Positions 8,906-19,787 of a stretch of 57,212 nucleotides of DNA are shown piece after piece. The DNA comes from an uncultured Gammaproteobacteria bacterium (lineage in GTDB: Bacteria; Pseudomonadota; Gammaproteobacteria; GCA-001735895): contig CALCSG010000157.1 of the NCBI GenBank assembly GCA_937894085.1, positions 1 through 57,212 of the forward strand. Direction: 5' to 3'. Numbering within the stretch: position 1 is the stretch's first letter; every line of letters begins with the position of its first letter. The translations under genes were made by a program, and so were the position numbers. The notes beneath the pieces were generated by a model that made no database searches, was not told where the DNA came from, and was given only the letters and a program-made list of their open reading frames with translations.

Positions 8906-10434
8906 TGACTTCAATCAGCCGTCAAACTGAAATCACCCTGGATACTCTGCTGCAGGGATATGTTGATGATCAGTATCTTTTGAACCTGGAAATAACGGGT
9001 TTAACCAGTAATAGCAAAGAAGTTAAAAAAGGAAATTTATTTGTAGCACATGCCGGGTTAACAAGGCATGCAATTGATTTTGTCAGTGATGCTATCGATG
9101 CAGGCGCGGTGGCTATCATTTATGATGCGTATGATAGCTATAACTTGCAGCGTATACCGCTTTTAGAGAAGCAACATGCTGTCAGTTTTATTCCGGTAAA
9201 AGATTTACAGAAAAAAACCGGTAACATTGCGAGCCGTTTTTATGCCTATCCAAGTCGCCACTTTAAATTGATCGGGGTGACAGGCACAGATGGTAAAACC
9301 AGCGTTACTCATTTGCTGGTTCAGGCTTTTAACCGACTTAATAAAAAGGCTGGAAGTGTAGGGACTCTGGGTTATGGATTATCTAATAATAAATTGAAGA
9401 TGACCCATTTTACAACGCCGGAAGCTATTACATTGCAGTCGATTCTTTTTGAGTTGTCGTTAGCTGACTGTGAGTATGTTGTTATGGAGGTATCGTCCCA
9501 TGCACTGGAACAATACCGTGAAGCCGGTTGTGAATTTGATATTGCTGTGCTCACCAATTTAGGCAGTGATCATCTCGATTATCATATAGATCTGGATCAT
9601 TATAAAGCGGCAAAAGCTCGACTGTTTGAGAGGCAGGGGTTAACAGGTAAAGTATTGAACCTGGATGATGAGTTCGGTCGCCAGTTAATCAGTAGTAATA
9701 AAGGTGACAATGTCATTGGGTATAGTGTCAATGATACTAATAATCAAGCTATCCCGCTTGTTACTCTGGTATCCAGCACAATGGCTACAAAGGGGTTGCA
9801 GTTATGCGTTTCAACTCCTGAAGGTTTAATACAAATTGAAACGGGTTTGATTGGTGATTTTAATATCAATAATTTATTGTGCTGTATATCCGTTTTGTTT
9901 CAACTGGGTTATCGACCTGAACAGATCGAACAGGGTATGCAGGGATTGCAACCGATTCCCGGACGTATGGAGTTTTTCCCTTCAATTAATGAAAAGCCAG
10001 CGGTAGTCATTGATTTTGCCCACACCGAGCAGGCTTTGTCGGCTTGCCTGACTTCGCTTAAAAATTATTGTGAAGGCAGGATGGTTTGTATCTTTGGTTG
10101 TGGTGGAGATAGAGATCAGAGCAAGCGCCCTAAAATGGCGGCTGTGGCTGAACAACTGGCAGATCAGGTTATCGTCACCGATGATAATCCAAGAAATGAA
10201 TCCGCAGAAAAGATTATGCGCGAAATTTTAAGCGGTTTTAACAATCCGCAGGGTGTTCGAGTGATTCATGATCGCGAAGTTGCTATTGAAACAGCCATGT
10301 CTGGCGCCAGTGCCAAAGATTTGGTGGTGATTGCAGGAAAAGGTCATGAGCAGTTTCAAATTATCGGTAATAAACGGCTACCTTTCAGTGATCATTATGT
10401 GGTGAAACAGATACGTAAAAGGGAGGCTGTATGA
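8902..10434 (+). CDS. murE: UDP-MurNAc-tripeptide synthetase MurE (meso-DAP adding)
   Basis: MurE is a cytoplasmic ATP-dependent ligase that adds the third amino acid to UDP-MurNAc-L-Ala-D-Glu. The central-domain P-loop GVTGTDGKTS is at about residue 125, and the C-terminal domain carries DDNPRNE, the DNPR signature of enzymes that use meso-diaminopimelate rather than lysine. The protein is 510 residues, full length, with the N-terminal UMP-binding domain, ATPase domain and C-terminal Rossmann domain in order. It overlaps ftsI and murF by 4 bases each. The DAP specificity supports a Gram-negative host. Confidence 0.97.
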   Translation: MMTSISRQTEITLDTLLQGYVDDQYLLNLEITGLTSNSKEVKKGNLFVAHAGLTRHAIDFVSDAIDAGAVAIIYDAYDSYNLQRIPLLEKQHAVSFIPVKDLQKKTGNIASRFYAYPSRHFKLIGVTGTDGKTSVTHLLVQAFNRLNKKAGSVGTLGYGLSNNKLKMTHFTTPEAITLQSILFELSLADCEYVVMEVSSHALEQYREAGCEFDIAVLTNLGSDHLDYHIDLDHYKAAKARLFERQGLTGKVLNLDDEFGRQLISSNKGDNVIGYSVNDTNNQAIPLVTLVSSTMATKGLQLCVSTPEGLIQIETGLIGDFNINNLLCCISVLFQLGYRPEQIEQGMQGLQPIPGRMEFFPSINEKPAVVIDFAHTEQALSACLTSLKNYCEGRMVCIFGCGGDRDQSKRPKMAAVAEQLADQVIVTDDNPRNESAEKIMREILSGFNNPQGVRVIHDREVAIETAMSGASAKDLVVIAGKGHEQFQIIGNKRLPFSDHYVVKQIRKREAV

Positions 10435-11816
10435 TTCATTTGAACAGTCAGCAGCTTTTACAGCTTTTTCCTCAAGTAGAGAATGAACTGGCGCAATTTG
10501 CATTTACTTCTGTTGTGATTGACAGTCGACAATCAACTAAAGACAGCCTTTTTGTAGCAATCAGAGGTGAACACTTTGATGGTCATGAATTTATCAATAA
10601 AGCCGCTGAACAAGGTGCAGTGGCTGCCATTGTAGATACTTTTCAGGATGATTCTGCAATACCTCAAATAGTCGTCAATGATACACGTCTGGCTCTTGCG
10701 CAACTGGCCAGTTTCTGGCGCAAAAAAGTTAACCCTGTGGTGGTAGCCATCACCGGTAGTAATGGCAAGACTACAGTGAAAGAGATGCTGGGACAGATAT
10801 TATCGCAACAGGGTCAAACCCTGATGACAGCCGGCAATTTTAATAATGAAATTGGTGTGCCTCTAACATTGTTTCGATTATCCGAAAGTGACCGGTTTGC
10901 AGTGATTGAAATGGGTGCTAATCATCGTCAGGAAATTGCGCTGCTGGTGGAAATAGCCGAGCCGGATATAGTGTATGTAAATAATGCCATGGCTGCTCAT
11001 CTCGAAGGATTTGGTTCTTTGCAGGGGGTTATTGAAGCAAAAGGTGAGATGTATCAACATTGTAAAAGAACAGCTTTAGCCGTTTTTAATAACGATGAAA
11101 ACTCAGTAGATTACTGGAAATCAAATTCAGCTGCCGATAAGCAGTTATCTTTTTCCAGTAAACAGCAAGCAGATATTACAGGGCAAAGTGTACAGTTGGC
11201 TGACGGCTTAAAACTGACAGTGAGTTATCAGCAACAGCAATTTGAATGCAATTTGAAAGTGTTTGGTCTTCATAATGCGCAGAATGCGCTGGCTGCAATT
11301 ACCCTGGCAATTGCCTGCGGTGTAAATGCTCAACAGGCATGCCATTATTTGAATGCTTTTAGTGGTGTTAAAGGCAGGCAGCAATTTTTCGCTGGAGTGA
11401 ATGAAAGTGTCATTATTGATGACAGTTATAACGCTAACCCTGATTCTCTAGCGGCTGCTATAAAGGTTTTATGTGCTCTCGATGGAACACCCTGGCTGGC
11501 ACTAGGCGATATGGCGGAAATAGGTGAGCAATCGTTGCAAATGCATCAGCAGGCTGTGACTGAGGCAAAAGATGAGGGAGTACAGCAGTTTTTTGCTCTG
11601 GGAAAAATGAGTTGCCAGGCAGCAGATGTTTTTGCTGAAAATGGATTTTGTTTTGATAAGCATGACGAGATGGCAGAATTTCTTGCATCCCGTTTACATA
11701 GGAATATAAATTTACTGGTAAAAGGTTCACGCAGTGCTGGTATGGAGAAGGTAGTAGAAAAACTAACCCTGAAAGCTAATCCTGCCGATGCAGGAGGAGT
11801 GAATAATGCTGTATAG
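10431..11816 (+). CDS. murF: UDP-MurNAc-pentapeptide synthetase MurF
   Basis: MurF completes the stem peptide by adding D-Ala-D-Ala, the product of DdlB encoded later in the same operon. The N-terminal domain contains [17 protein letters not shown], the ATPase domain the P-loop [15 protein letters not shown] near residue 107, and the C-terminal region [10 protein letters not shown] near 327, a family signature. At 461 residues it is intact. It ends in a TAG codon that lies inside the start of mraY, giving an 11-base overlap; this is also evidence that TAG works as an ordinary stop in this genome. Confidence 0.97.
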   Translation: MIHLNSQQLLQLFPQVENELAQFAFTSVVIDSRQSTKDSLFVAIRGEHFDGHEFINKAAEQGAVAAIVDTFQDDSAIPQIVVNDTRLALAQLASFWRKKVNPVVVAITGSNGKTTVKEMLGQILSQQGQTLMTAGNFNNEIGVPLTLFRLSESDRFAVIEMGANHRQEIALLVEIAEPDIVYVNNAMAAHLEGFGSLQGVIEAKGEMYQHCKRTALAVFNNDENSVDYWKSNSAADKQLSFSSKQQADITGQSVQLADGLKLTVSYQQQQFECNLKVFGLHNAQNALAAITLAIACGVNAQQACHYLNAFSGVKGRQQFFAGVNESVIIDDSYNANPDSLAAAIKVLCALDGTPWLALGDMAEIGEQSLQMHQQAVTEAKDEGVQQFFALGKMSCQAADVFAENGFCFDKHDEMAEFLASRLHRNINLLVKGSRSAGMEKVVEKLTLKANPADAGGVNNAV

Positions 11817-12888
11817 CCTTGCTACTTACCTGACCCAGTTTTACAGTGGATTCAATCTGTTTCAATACCTTACCTTACGCACTATTCTGGGGGTTTTGAC
11901 GGCGTTGATTATATCCCTGATGGTGGGCCCCTGGATGATAAGGTTCCTGAGTAAATATAATATTGGTCAGAGTGTAAGAGATGATGGTCCTGAATCGCAT
12001 TTCAGCAAGGCTGGTACGCCGACCATGGGTGGTGCGCTGATCCTGGTATCTATCATTATCAGTACCCTGCTATGGAGTGATCTGAGCTCTCGTTTCGTGT
12101 GGATCGTGCTGTTTGTCACAGCGGGATTCGGCCTGATCGGCTGGATAGATGATTACAAAAAAATAGCGCTGGGAAATTCAAAAGGTCTGGCTTCGCGTTA
12201 CAAGTATTTATGGCAATCGATAATAGGACTCACCGCTGCCCTGGTACTTTATTCCACTGCGCAGTTACCTATTGAAACACAGTTGATTGTTCCCTTTATT
12301 AAATCACTGGTTTTTGATCTGGGGTGGATGTATATCGTATTAGCCTATTTCGTGATAGTCGGTAGTAGTAATGCGGTCAACCTGACTGACGGGCTGGATG
12401 GACTGGCTATTTTACCAACAGTTCTGGTTGGTGGTGCACTGGGTGTTTTTGCTTATGCTACCGGGAATACAAACTTCGCTGGATATCTGGGGATTCCATA
12501 TATTCCCGGAGTTGGTGAAATGGTTGTTTTCTGCGGAGCCCTGGTCGGTGCAGGTTTAGGATTTTTATGGTTTAACACTTACCCTGCGCAAGTATTTATG
12601 GGTGATGTGGGTGCGTTAGCCCTGGGCGCCGCACTCGGTGTTATAGCCGTTATAGTACGACAGGAACTGGTGCTATTTATAATGGGCGGTATTTTCGTGG
12701 TTGAAACCGTCTCAGTCATTCTGCAGGTCGGCTCCTATAAATTAACCGGTCGCCGTATTTTTCGCATGGCTCCACTGCATCACCATTTCGAATTAAAAGG
12801 CTGGCCAGAGCCTCGAATCATTGTACGTTTCTGGATTATCACGGTTATTCTTGTGTTAATTGGTCTGGCGAGTCTGAAGGTAAGGTGA
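11806..12888 (+). CDS. mraY: Phospho-MurNAc-pentapeptide transferase MraY
   Basis: MraY transfers phospho-MurNAc-pentapeptide to undecaprenyl phosphate to make lipid I, the first membrane step of peptidoglycan synthesis. The 360-residue product is strongly hydrophobic with about ten transmembrane helices. Conserved cytoplasmic motifs are present: GTPTMGG near residue 64, the magnesium-binding WIDDYKK near 112, [10 protein letters not shown] near 190, and the C-terminal [12 protein letters not shown]. It overlaps murF by 11 bases and murD by 4. It is followed later by murG, which converts its product to lipid II. Confidence 0.98.
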   Translation: MLYSLATYLTQFYSGFNLFQYLTLRTILGVLTALIISLMVGPWMIRFLSKYNIGQSVRDDGPESHFSKAGTPTMGGALILVSIIISTLLWSDLSSRFVWIVLFVTAGFGLIGWIDDYKKIALGNSKGLASRYKYLWQSIIGLTAALVLYSTAQLPIETQLIVPFIKSLVFDLGWMYIVLAYFVIVGSSNAVNLTDGLDGLAILPTVLVGGALGVFAYATGNTNFAGYLGIPYIPGVGEMVVFCGALVGAGLGFLWFNTYPAQVFMGDVGALALGAALGVIAVIVRQELVLFIMGGIFVVETVSVILQVGSYKLTGRRIFRMAPLHHHFELKGWPEPRIIVRFWIITVILVLIGLASLKVR

Positions 12889-14222
12889 TGCAGGCTATGA
12901 AACTTCATCTGACAATGCATAAAGACCAGCGCTACCTTGTAGTCGGTCTGGGAATGACTGGTTATTCGGTGGCCTGTTATCTGTTGCAACAAGGTTATGC
13001 CTGCGTTATTCAGGATGACCGTGAGCTACCGCCTTATTTAACTGAGTTAATGGAAAAGTTTCCATCTGCAGTTGTCATTAGAGAAAATTTATCCGCAATA
13101 ATGTTGTCAGATATTGATTGCCTGGTGGTCAGCCCCGGTCTGTCGATACGCTCTCCGCTCATGCAGAAAATAGCAAAGTCAGGTAAAAGAATTATCGGTG
13201 ATATTGAATTGTTTGCAGAAGCTGTTGATAAGCCTGTTCTCGCGATTACCGGGTCAAATGGCAAAAGTACGGTCACCAGCCTGTTAGGAGCAATGATCGA
13301 GGCGGATGGTAAAAAAGCTGGAGTCGGTGGCAATATCGGGGTACCGGCACTCGACTTACTGAGTGAAAATATTGATTTTTATGTCCTTGAACTTTCAAGT
13401 TTTCAGCTGGAAACAACATCGTCCTTAAGGCCGCTGGTATGTACCGTGTTGAATGTCAGTGAAGATCATATGGATCGTTATGATGATCTAGCAGATTATC
13501 AGCAAAGTAAAAAGTCCATTTATGCTAAGGCATCTTTTTGTGTCAGTAATATGGATGATGATTTAACAAAAAATACTCAAAATGATATTCAGTTTTCAAT
13601 ATTGAATAGCTCGGCAGCATTTAGTGTGACTGAATCAGCTAAAACGATGCTGGCAGTTAATGGAGAAGGCTGGATAGAAACTTCAGAATTAAAGTTAAAA
13701 GGTCGACATAACTGGGCTAACTGTCTGGCAGCGATGGCAATGGCTCAGCAGATAAAAATTTCAAAACCTGCAATTATAAAAGCGCTTAAATCTTTTGGCG
13801 GACTGTCTCATCGAAGTGAATGGATTGCTGAGATAAACGGGGTTAGCTGGATTAATGATTCCAAGGGGACCAATCCGGGAGCAACAAAAGCAGCGATTGA
13901 AGGATTTGATGAACCTGTTATTTTACTGGCCGGCGGTCAGAGTAAAGGTGCAGATGCCTCTGTGTTGTGTGAGAGTTTAAAGCAGCATGTAAAAACCGTG
14001 CTTTTATTCGGTCAGGATGCTGATCTCATGGAGCAAAGCTGGCAGCACTGCGTAACTATTCAGCGGGTTGAAAATATGCAGCAGGCTGTGAAATCTGCCA
14101 GTGAAATAGCTCTGCCCGGTGATATTGTTTTATTGTCACCAGCCTGTGCCAGTTTTGATATGTATAGCGGGTTTGCTGCACGCGGTGAACATTTCCGCTC
14201 TCTGGTGAGGATGATGCAATGA
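12885..14222 (+). CDS. murD: UDP-MurNAc-L-alanine:D-glutamate ligase MurD
   Basis: MurD adds D-glutamate to UDP-MurNAc-L-alanine in the cytoplasm. The N-terminal Rossmann-like domain includes [10 protein letters not shown] near residue 20, the ATPase domain has [14 protein letters not shown] near 112, and the C-terminal domain carries HRSEWI and [11 protein letters not shown] near 330. Length (about 445) is normal. The start is uncertain among GTG 12885, ATG 12888 and ATG 12897, all close together; the first two overlap the mraY stop. It overlaps ftsW by 4 bases. Confidence 0.96.
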   Translation: MMQAMKLHLTMHKDQRYLVVGLGMTGYSVACYLLQQGYACVIQDDRELPPYLTELMEKFPSAVVIRENLSAIMLSDIDCLVVSPGLSIRSPLMQKIAKSGKRIIGDIELFAEAVDKPVLAITGSNGKSTVTSLLGAMIEADGKKAGVGGNIGVPALDLLSENIDFYVLELSSFQLETTSSLRPLVCTVLNVSEDHMDRYDDLADYQQSKKSIYAKASFCVSNMDDDLTKNTQNDIQFSILNSSAAFSVTESAKTMLAVNGEGWIETSELKLKGRHNWANCLAAMAMAQQIKISKPAIIKALKSFGGLSHRSEWIAEINGVSWINDSKGTNPGATKAAIEGFDEPVILLAGGQSKGADASVLCESLKQHVKTVLLFGQDADLMEQSWQHCVTIQRVENMQQAVKSASEIALPGDIVLLSPACASFDMYSGFAARGEHFRSLVRMMQ

Positions 14223-15436
14223 GTTCTCAGGCTATACGTGCATCACAACTGGAAAAGATCAGGTCAACTACGCTTCCCGAAGTGTTAGACAGTCAAATTC
14301 TACTGATCTATGGATTGCTGGCGGGTATCGGTTTAATCATGGTGACTTCAGCATCGATCGGTATAGCTGATGTACATATGAATGATCCGTTTTACTATGG
14401 AAAACGACAGTTCTTACGCCTTGTGCTGGGTGTATTACTGATCTGGATGGCTTATAGGATTCCGACTAAAGTGTGGAAAGATAACGGCATGATACTCATG
14501 TTAAGTTCTCTTTTCCTGCTGGTTCTGGTACTCATTCCTGGTATTGGACGCACTGTCAATGGTTCTACCCGTTGGCTTGATCTGATTGTTTTTACTGTAC
14601 AGGTGTCTGAAATAGCCAAGTTATTTCTGATTATTTATTTAAGCGGTTACTTAATACGCCGTTCGGATGAAATTCAATCAGGAATCATGGGCTTTATTAA
14701 ACCCATGATTATACTGGCAATGGCTAGCGGACTTTTATTGCTGGAGCCCGATTTTGGTGCTGCAGCGGTACTGTTAATGACCGGACTGGGGATGATTTTC
14801 CTGGGTGGTGTTCAGTTTAAACAATTCATCATTTTTGTGTTGGGTACGCTCACTCTAATGGTATTAATGGTAATTGTTTCACCTTACAGAATGGCACGTG
14901 TCACTTCTTTTCTTGATCCATGGGCTGATCCTTTTAACAGTGGTTTTCAGCTAACACAGTCACTTATTGCGATAGGTAGTGGTGGCATTTTTGGTACAGG
15001 TCTGGGTGGCAGTATTCAAAAACTTTTCTATTTACCGGAAGCGCATACCGACTTTCTTTTTGCAGTTTATTCTGAAGAAATGGGTCTGGTCGGAGCCGTT
15101 TTTCTGATTCTTATCTATGCCTGGTTTGTTATTCGCTGTTTTCAAATAGGTAAGACCGCTTTGTTAAAAGCAAAGCCTTTCGGTGCCTACCTCGTATATG
15201 GTGTCGGTCTGCTGGTGAGTATTCAGGCTTTGATCAATATGGGCGTTAATATGGGAGCATTGCCTACCAAAGGATTGACCTTACCTTTTATCAGTTATGG
15301 CGGTAACAGTATTTTAATTATGTCGTTTGCTGTTGGTCTGGTACTTCGTGTTCATTATGAAAACTGTATTGTGGAGCAAAAAGATAAACCGGCTAAAAAG
15401 TATTCACGCTCAGCTAAGGTGAAAAATAATGGTTGA
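14219..15436 (+). CDS. ftsW: Septal peptidoglycan glycosyltransferase FtsW
   Basis: FtsW is the SEDS-family polymerase that builds septal glycan strands from lipid II in complex with FtsI. The 405-residue protein has about ten membrane-spanning segments. Characteristic segments are visible: GIGRTVNGSTRWL near residue 110, QVSEIAKLFLI near 125, a large periplasmic-loop region with RVTSFLDPWADPF and FLPE-like LPEAHTDFLFAVYSEE, and GLTLPFISYGG near the C-terminus. It has an N-terminal cytoplasmic tail of about 30 residues. It overlaps murD by 4 bases and murG by 8. Confidence 0.97.
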   Translation: MSSQAIRASQLEKIRSTTLPEVLDSQILLIYGLLAGIGLIMVTSASIGIADVHMNDPFYYGKRQFLRLVLGVLLIWMAYRIPTKVWKDNGMILMLSSLFLLVLVLIPGIGRTVNGSTRWLDLIVFTVQVSEIAKLFLIIYLSGYLIRRSDEIQSGIMGFIKPMIILAMASGLLLLEPDFGAAAVLLMTGLGMIFLGGVQFKQFIIFVLGTLTLMVLMVIVSPYRMARVTSFLDPWADPFNSGFQLTQSLIAIGSGGIFGTGLGGSIQKLFYLPEAHTDFLFAVYSEEMGLVGAVFLILIYAWFVIRCFQIGKTALLKAKPFGAYLVYGVGLLVSIQALINMGVNMGALPTKGLTLPFISYGGNSILIMSFAVGLVLRVHYENCIVEQKDKPAKKYSRSAKVKNNG

Positions 15437-16517
15437 TTCCAGACGACCCATTATGGTGATGGCTGGCGGCACTGGTGGCCATGTGTTTCCGGCCCTGGCT
15501 GTTGCTAATTACTTAAGGGATAAGGGTGAAAACATTATCTGGATGGGTACACGATCTGGTATTGAGTCGCGTCTTGTTCCGGCTGAAAATTTTCCCATTG
15601 AATGGTTATCTGTGCAGGGCTTACGTGGAAAGGGAAAACTTGTTTTAGCTTTGGCTCCATTTAAGTTATTGCAAGCCTGTTATCAGGCAATGATGTTGTT
15701 GCTTAAACACCGGCCACGGGCAGTTTTAGGCATGGGTGGTTTTGCCTCAGGGCCGGGTGGATTTATGGCCTGGTTATTACGCATTCCTTTGATAATTCAT
15801 GAGCAGAATGCAGTGACAGGGTTGACTAATAAATTACTTAGTCGATTTGCTACTTTAAAATTTTTCGCATTCCCATCTGCCGCCAGTTTGATTAAAGGTG
15901 GTCGGGTTGTCGGCAATCCTGTGCGCCAGGAAATTGTCGACATGGAGCCCCCGCAAAAAAGATTAGGTAGACATTCCCGGAACACGATGAATGTGTTGAT
16001 TCTGGGCGGTAGCCTGGGAGCAAAGACTCTTAATGAAACCGTACCGGATGCGCTTAAAAGTATTGATAGAGCAAATCGACCTGTAATCCGTCACCAGTGT
16101 GGCTCAAGACATTTAACCGAATGCACAATTCGTTACCAACATAATGAGGTTGACGCTGAAGTCGTTGAGTTTATAGATGATATGAAAGCCGCCTACGAAT
16201 GGTCTGATCTGGTGATTTGCAGAGCAGGCGCTTTAACCATTGCTGAACTTGCCGCAGCGGGTGTGGCATCAATACTAATTCCATATCCTTATGCGGTGGA
16301 TGATCATCAATTCGTGAATGCCGGATTTTTGAGCGCAGTTGATGCTGCAATAGTGGTACGGGACGAAAGTTTTACAGCACAATATCTGTCACAAAAACTA
16401 TTACACTTTTTATCTCATAAAGAGGAATTACTACAGATGGCATGTCAGGCCAGGGAAGTGGCTTACACAGATGCAACTCAACAGGTTGCTGCAGGCATTT
16501 TACAGGAGGCTTTGTAA
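15429..16517 (+). CDS. murG: Undecaprenyl-PP-MurNAc-pentapeptide GlcNAc transferase MurG
   Basis: MurG adds N-acetylglucosamine to lipid I to give lipid II at the inner face of the cytoplasmic membrane. The GT-B glycosyltransferase has the N-terminal glycine-rich loop GGTGGHVFPALAVA near residue 13, GMGGFASGPGG near 100, a linker with NPVRQEI, the second glycine-rich segment ILGGSLGAKTLNE near 194, and the donor-binding region CRAGALTIAELAAAG near 265 with DDHQFVNA after it. At 362 residues it is full length. Its stop overlaps the likely murC start by a single base (TAATG). Confidence 0.97.
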   Translation: MVDSRRPIMVMAGGTGGHVFPALAVANYLRDKGENIIWMGTRSGIESRLVPAENFPIEWLSVQGLRGKGKLVLALAPFKLLQACYQAMMLLLKHRPRAVLGMGGFASGPGGFMAWLLRIPLIIHEQNAVTGLTNKLLSRFATLKFFAFPSAASLIKGGRVVGNPVRQEIVDMEPPQKRLGRHSRNTMNVLILGGSLGAKTLNETVPDALKSIDRANRPVIRHQCGSRHLTECTIRYQHNEVDAEVVEFIDDMKAAYEWSDLVICRAGALTIAELAAAGVASILIPYPYAVDDHQFVNAGFLSAVDAAIVVRDESFTAQYLSQKLLHFLSHKEELLQMACQAREVAYTDATQQVAAGILQEAL

Positions 16518-17938
16518 TGACTCGATCTCCCAGACAATTAATGCGCCGTACCAAAAACATCCATTTTGTGGGTATTGGTGGTGCGGGTATGAGCGGCATA
16601 GCCGAAGTGTTTCATAATCTCGGTTATAAAGTGACCGGTTCAGATATTAATGATAGTCCTACTGTAAAACATCTTAGCGAGTTGGGTATCAATATAAATA
16701 TTGGACATCATGCAGACAATATTACTGATTCACACGTTGTAGTGATATCGACAGCGATAGACGAGTCTAACCCTGAAATTATGAATGCCAGAGAGTTACG
16801 CATTCCAATAGTTAGACGGGCCGAAATGTTGGCGGAGTTGATGCGTTTTCGTCAGGGTATTGCGGTTGCCGGTACCCATGGCAAAACGACCACAACAAGC
16901 CTGGTAACATCTGTTCTTGTTGAAGGTGGACTGGATCCTACTTATGTCATTGGCGGTAAATTAAATAGTTCAGGGCGTCATGCAAAGCTCGGTGACAGTG
17001 ATTACCTGGTCGCAGAAGCCGATGAAAGTGACGCTTCATTTTTATATCTACAGCCTTATATCGCCATAGTGACCAATATTGATCATGATCACTTATCCAC
17101 TTATGAAGGTGATTTTGAACGCCTGAAACATACCTTTGTTGAGTTTTTACACCACCTGCCATTTTATGGCCTGGCGGTAGTGTGCATAGATGATGATGTG
17201 GTAAGAGAAATATTGCCATTAATATCAAGACCTGTACTGACTTACGGAGAGTCTGCAGATGCCGATGTCAGAATCAGTAACATTAAAGCGGACTCGTCAC
17301 GTACTCTTTTCAGCGTGAAATTTCCGGATCAAACAACAGTAGATATCGAACTCAACATGGCCGGTAAGCATAATGTGTTAAATGCCACGGCAGCGCTTGC
17401 AGTGGGATGGGAGCTGGAAGTTACTAAAGAACAAATGCAAGTTGCTCTTGCCCGGTTTGAAGGCATAGGCCGGCGTTTTCAGATAACCGAAAATCTTAAT
17501 TTTAACGGCAGGACAATTCGACAAATTGATGATTATGGTCATCACCCGAATGAAATTAAAGCGACCATTGAAGCGATTCGAGCTGCCTGGCCAGATCAAC
17601 GTTTAGCGGTTGTTTTTCAACCGCATCGATATACCAGGACGCGTGATTTATTTGAAGATTTTTCCAGTGTTTTGTCGGAGGTAGACCAGTTAGTGTTACT
17701 GGAAGTTTATGCAGCTGGTGAAAAATATATTAAGGACGCCGATGGCAGAGCATTAAGCCGGTCGATTCGAAACCGTGGTCGTATCGACCCTGTTTTTGTA
17801 GAAAACATAAATGAACTGGAATCTGTATTAGACACTGTCATTGAAGATAATGACATCATGTTAACGCTAGGGGCCGGTAGCATCGGTGCATTTGCGGTGG
17901 AATTTGTAAACCAGCATAAAATGGATTCAAAGGGATGA
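16517..17938 (+). CDS. murC: UDP-MurNAc:L-alanine ligase MurC
   Basis: MurC starts the stem peptide by joining L-alanine to UDP-MurNAc. The ORF track opens at 16442 inside murG; I place the start at the ATG at 16517 (MTRSPRQLMRRT), which has AGGAGG 8 bases upstream and overlaps the murG stop by one base, giving 473 residues. Motifs are FVGIGGAGMSGIAEV near the N-terminus, AGTHGKTTTTSLV in the ATPase domain, DESDASF, and DDYGHHPNEI and FQPHRYTRT in the C-terminal part, all in order. It overlaps murB by 4 bases. Confidence 0.97.
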   Translation: MTRSPRQLMRRTKNIHFVGIGGAGMSGIAEVFHNLGYKVTGSDINDSPTVKHLSELGININIGHHADNITDSHVVVISTAIDESNPEIMNARELRIPIVRRAEMLAELMRFRQGIAVAGTHGKTTTTSLVTSVLVEGGLDPTYVIGGKLNSSGRHAKLGDSDYLVAEADESDASFLYLQPYIAIVTNIDHDHLSTYEGDFERLKHTFVEFLHHLPFYGLAVVCIDDDVVREILPLISRPVLTYGESADADVRISNIKADSSRTLFSVKFPDQTTVDIELNMAGKHNVLNATAALAVGWELEVTKEQMQVALARFEGIGRRFQITENLNFNGRTIRQIDDYGHHPNEIKATIEAIRAAWPDQRLAVVFQPHRYTRTRDLFEDFSSVLSEVDQLVLLEVYAAGEKYIKDADGRALSRSIRNRGRIDPVFVENINELESVLDTVIEDNDIMLTLGAGSIGAFAVEFVNQHKMDSKG

Positions 17939-18831
17939 TGAATATGGCTTTGCAAACAACTCTTCGCGGTCACCTCGTACATAATGAACCTATGGGAAAG
18001 CATTGTAGCTGGCGTACAGGTGGTGCTGCAGAGATATATTTTGAACCTGCCGATAAACAGGATCTGATTTTGTTTTTAACGCAAACAGCAAATGATGTTC
18101 CTGTTACATGGATAGGTCTTGGCAGTAATTTGCTGGTGAGAGATGGTGGGCTTAAAGGCATTGTCATTTCAACACTCAATAAACTCAATGATTTAAGGCT
18201 GCTTGATAATGGTAACGTATATGCAGAAAGTGGTGTGACATGCGCCAAGCTGGCTCGTTTTTGTCAAAAGCATAATCTGGATGGTGCTGATTTTCTGGCG
18301 GGTATTCCCGGTACAGTGGGTGGCGCTCTGGCAATGAATGCCGGTGCATTCGGATTTGAAACATGGCAATTTGTCAAGTCTGTGGAAATTGTTAACCGTC
18401 TGGGCCACCTTGAAAGCAGGGAGTCGAGTGAATTTAAAGTTTCTTATCGAAGTGTCGAATTGGCGCATTCTGAATGGTTTAGTGCATCTGTTTTCTGCTT
18501 TCCTGTAAAGACTGATGATGAAGAATCAAACATCAAACCTTTACTGGCTAAAAGAAATGCATCTCAGCCAATAGGTCTGCCTTCCTGCGGTTCAGTATTT
18601 AAAAATCCACAGGGGGATCATGCGGCACGATTAATAGAGGCCGCCGGTTTAAAAGGGTTTTGTATAGGAGGCGCATGCATTTCTACAAAGCATGCTAATT
18701 TTATCATTAATGAAAACAACGCAAGCGCTACGGATATTGAAGCGCTTATTACTGAAATTCAACATCAGGTGAAGCAGAAGTTTAATATTGAATTAAATAC
18801 TGAAGTCAGAATTATGGGAGACAAGCTATGA
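17935..18831 (+). CDS. murB: UDP-N-acetylenolpyruvoylglucosamine reductase MurB
   Basis: MurB is the FAD-containing enzyme that reduces UDP-GlcNAc-enolpyruvate to UDP-MurNAc using NADPH. Visible signatures are SWRTGGAAEIYFEP near the N-terminus, GLGSNLLVRDGG for FAD binding, GIPGTVGGALAMNAGAFG near residue 123, the catalytic-serine segment SCGSVFKNP near 220, and KHANFIIN near the C-terminus. At 298 residues it matches the shorter, type II form rather than the longer Escherichia coli enzyme. It overlaps murC and ddlB by 4 bases each. Confidence 0.96.
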   Translation: MMNMALQTTLRGHLVHNEPMGKHCSWRTGGAAEIYFEPADKQDLILFLTQTANDVPVTWIGLGSNLLVRDGGLKGIVISTLNKLNDLRLLDNGNVYAESGVTCAKLARFCQKHNLDGADFLAGIPGTVGGALAMNAGAFGFETWQFVKSVEIVNRLGHLESRESSEFKVSYRSVELAHSEWFSASVFCFPVKTDDEESNIKPLLAKRNASQPIGLPSCGSVFKNPQGDHAARLIEAAGLKGFCIGGACISTKHANFIINENNASATDIEALITEIQHQVKQKFNIELNTEVRIMGDKL

Positions 18832-19787
18832 GTTTTGATCACTTAATGCCTGCGCAAGATATTGTTGAAAAAAGTGGCAGAGTCGCTGTTTTAATGGGAG
18901 GCACTTCGGCTGAACGAGAAGTTTCTCTGACTTCAGGACGTTTTGTTTTAGAGGCATTAATCGATGCTGGTGTTGATGCGTTTAAAGTTGATATACAGCA
19001 GAATAAATTACAGCAGTTAATAGAACTTAAAGCCGATCGGGTTTTTAATATATTGCATGGTCGGGGCGGAGAAGATGGAGAGATACAGGCAATTCTGGAA
19101 GTTCTGAATATTCCTTATACTGGTAGTGGAGTTAAAGCCTGCGCTGTCACGATGGATAAATTAATGACCAAAAGGTTATTACTGGGGTGTGGATTGAGTA
19201 CGCCAGCCTTTATGGAAATTAAATCTAAAAAAGATTGTGAGAAAGTCCTGAACTCGATGCAATTACCATTAATCATCAAACCGGTTAATGAAGGTTCCAG
19301 TATTGGTATGACTAAAGTTACACGTAATGAGCAGTTAGTGCCGGCTTATGAACTTGCATCCCAATATGGAACGGTGATGGCTGAACAATGGATTGTTGGT
19401 AAAGAATTTACGGTGTCCTGGTTAGACAAAACGATATTACCATTTTGTAAAATAGAAACACCGCATGATTTTTATGACTACGATGCAAAATACCAGGCCA
19501 GTGATACTGCTTATATATTTCCCTGCGGGTTAGATGAAGTACAACAGGAAATACTGCGACAACTGGTTCTTGAAATCATCGATATTTGCGATCTTCGTCA
19601 TTGGGGGCGAGCTGATTTTATGATGAATAGTGAGGGTGAGTTTCTGGTGATTGATGTAAATACAATACCCGGAATGACTGATCACAGCCTGGTGCCGATG
19701 GCGGCAAAGCAGGCTGGTTTGAACTTTCAGCAACTGGTTTTAAAGTTACTTGAATTAACATTAGAGGTGGAAACACAGCATGTTTGA
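18828..19787 (+). CDS. ddlB: D-alanine--D-alanine ligase
   Basis: Ddl makes the D-Ala-D-Ala dipeptide that MurF attaches to the stem peptide. It is an ATP-grasp enzyme of 319 residues with MGGTSAEREVSLTSG near residue 23, LHGRGGEDGEIQAILE near 75, the KPVNEGSSIGMTKV phosphate-binding region near 152, and the magnesium-binding end VIDVNTIPGMTDHSL near 272. The N-terminus has about 15 extra residues before the first strand. It overlaps murB by 4 bases and ftsQ by 8. Its position just before ftsQ matches ddlB of other gammaproteobacteria. Confidence 0.96.
   Translation: MSFDHLMPAQDIVEKSGRVAVLMGGTSAEREVSLTSGRFVLEALIDAGVDAFKVDIQQNKLQQLIELKADRVFNILHGRGGEDGEIQAILEVLNIPYTGSGVKACAVTMDKLMTKRLLLGCGLSTPAFMEIKSKKDCEKVLNSMQLPLIIKPVNEGSSIGMTKVTRNEQLVPAYELASQYGTVMAEQWIVGKEFTVSWLDKTILPFCKIETPHDFYDYDAKYQASDTAYIFPCGLDEVQQEILRQLVLEIIDICDLRHWGRADFMMNSEGEFLVIDVNTIPGMTDHSLVPMAAKQAGLNFQQLVLKLLELTLEVETQHV

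Noticed and set aside
16442-16516. Longer murC start given in the ORF track
   Set aside because: It would overlap murG by 76 bases; the ATG at 16517 has a strong ribosome-binding site and matches the family N-terminus.
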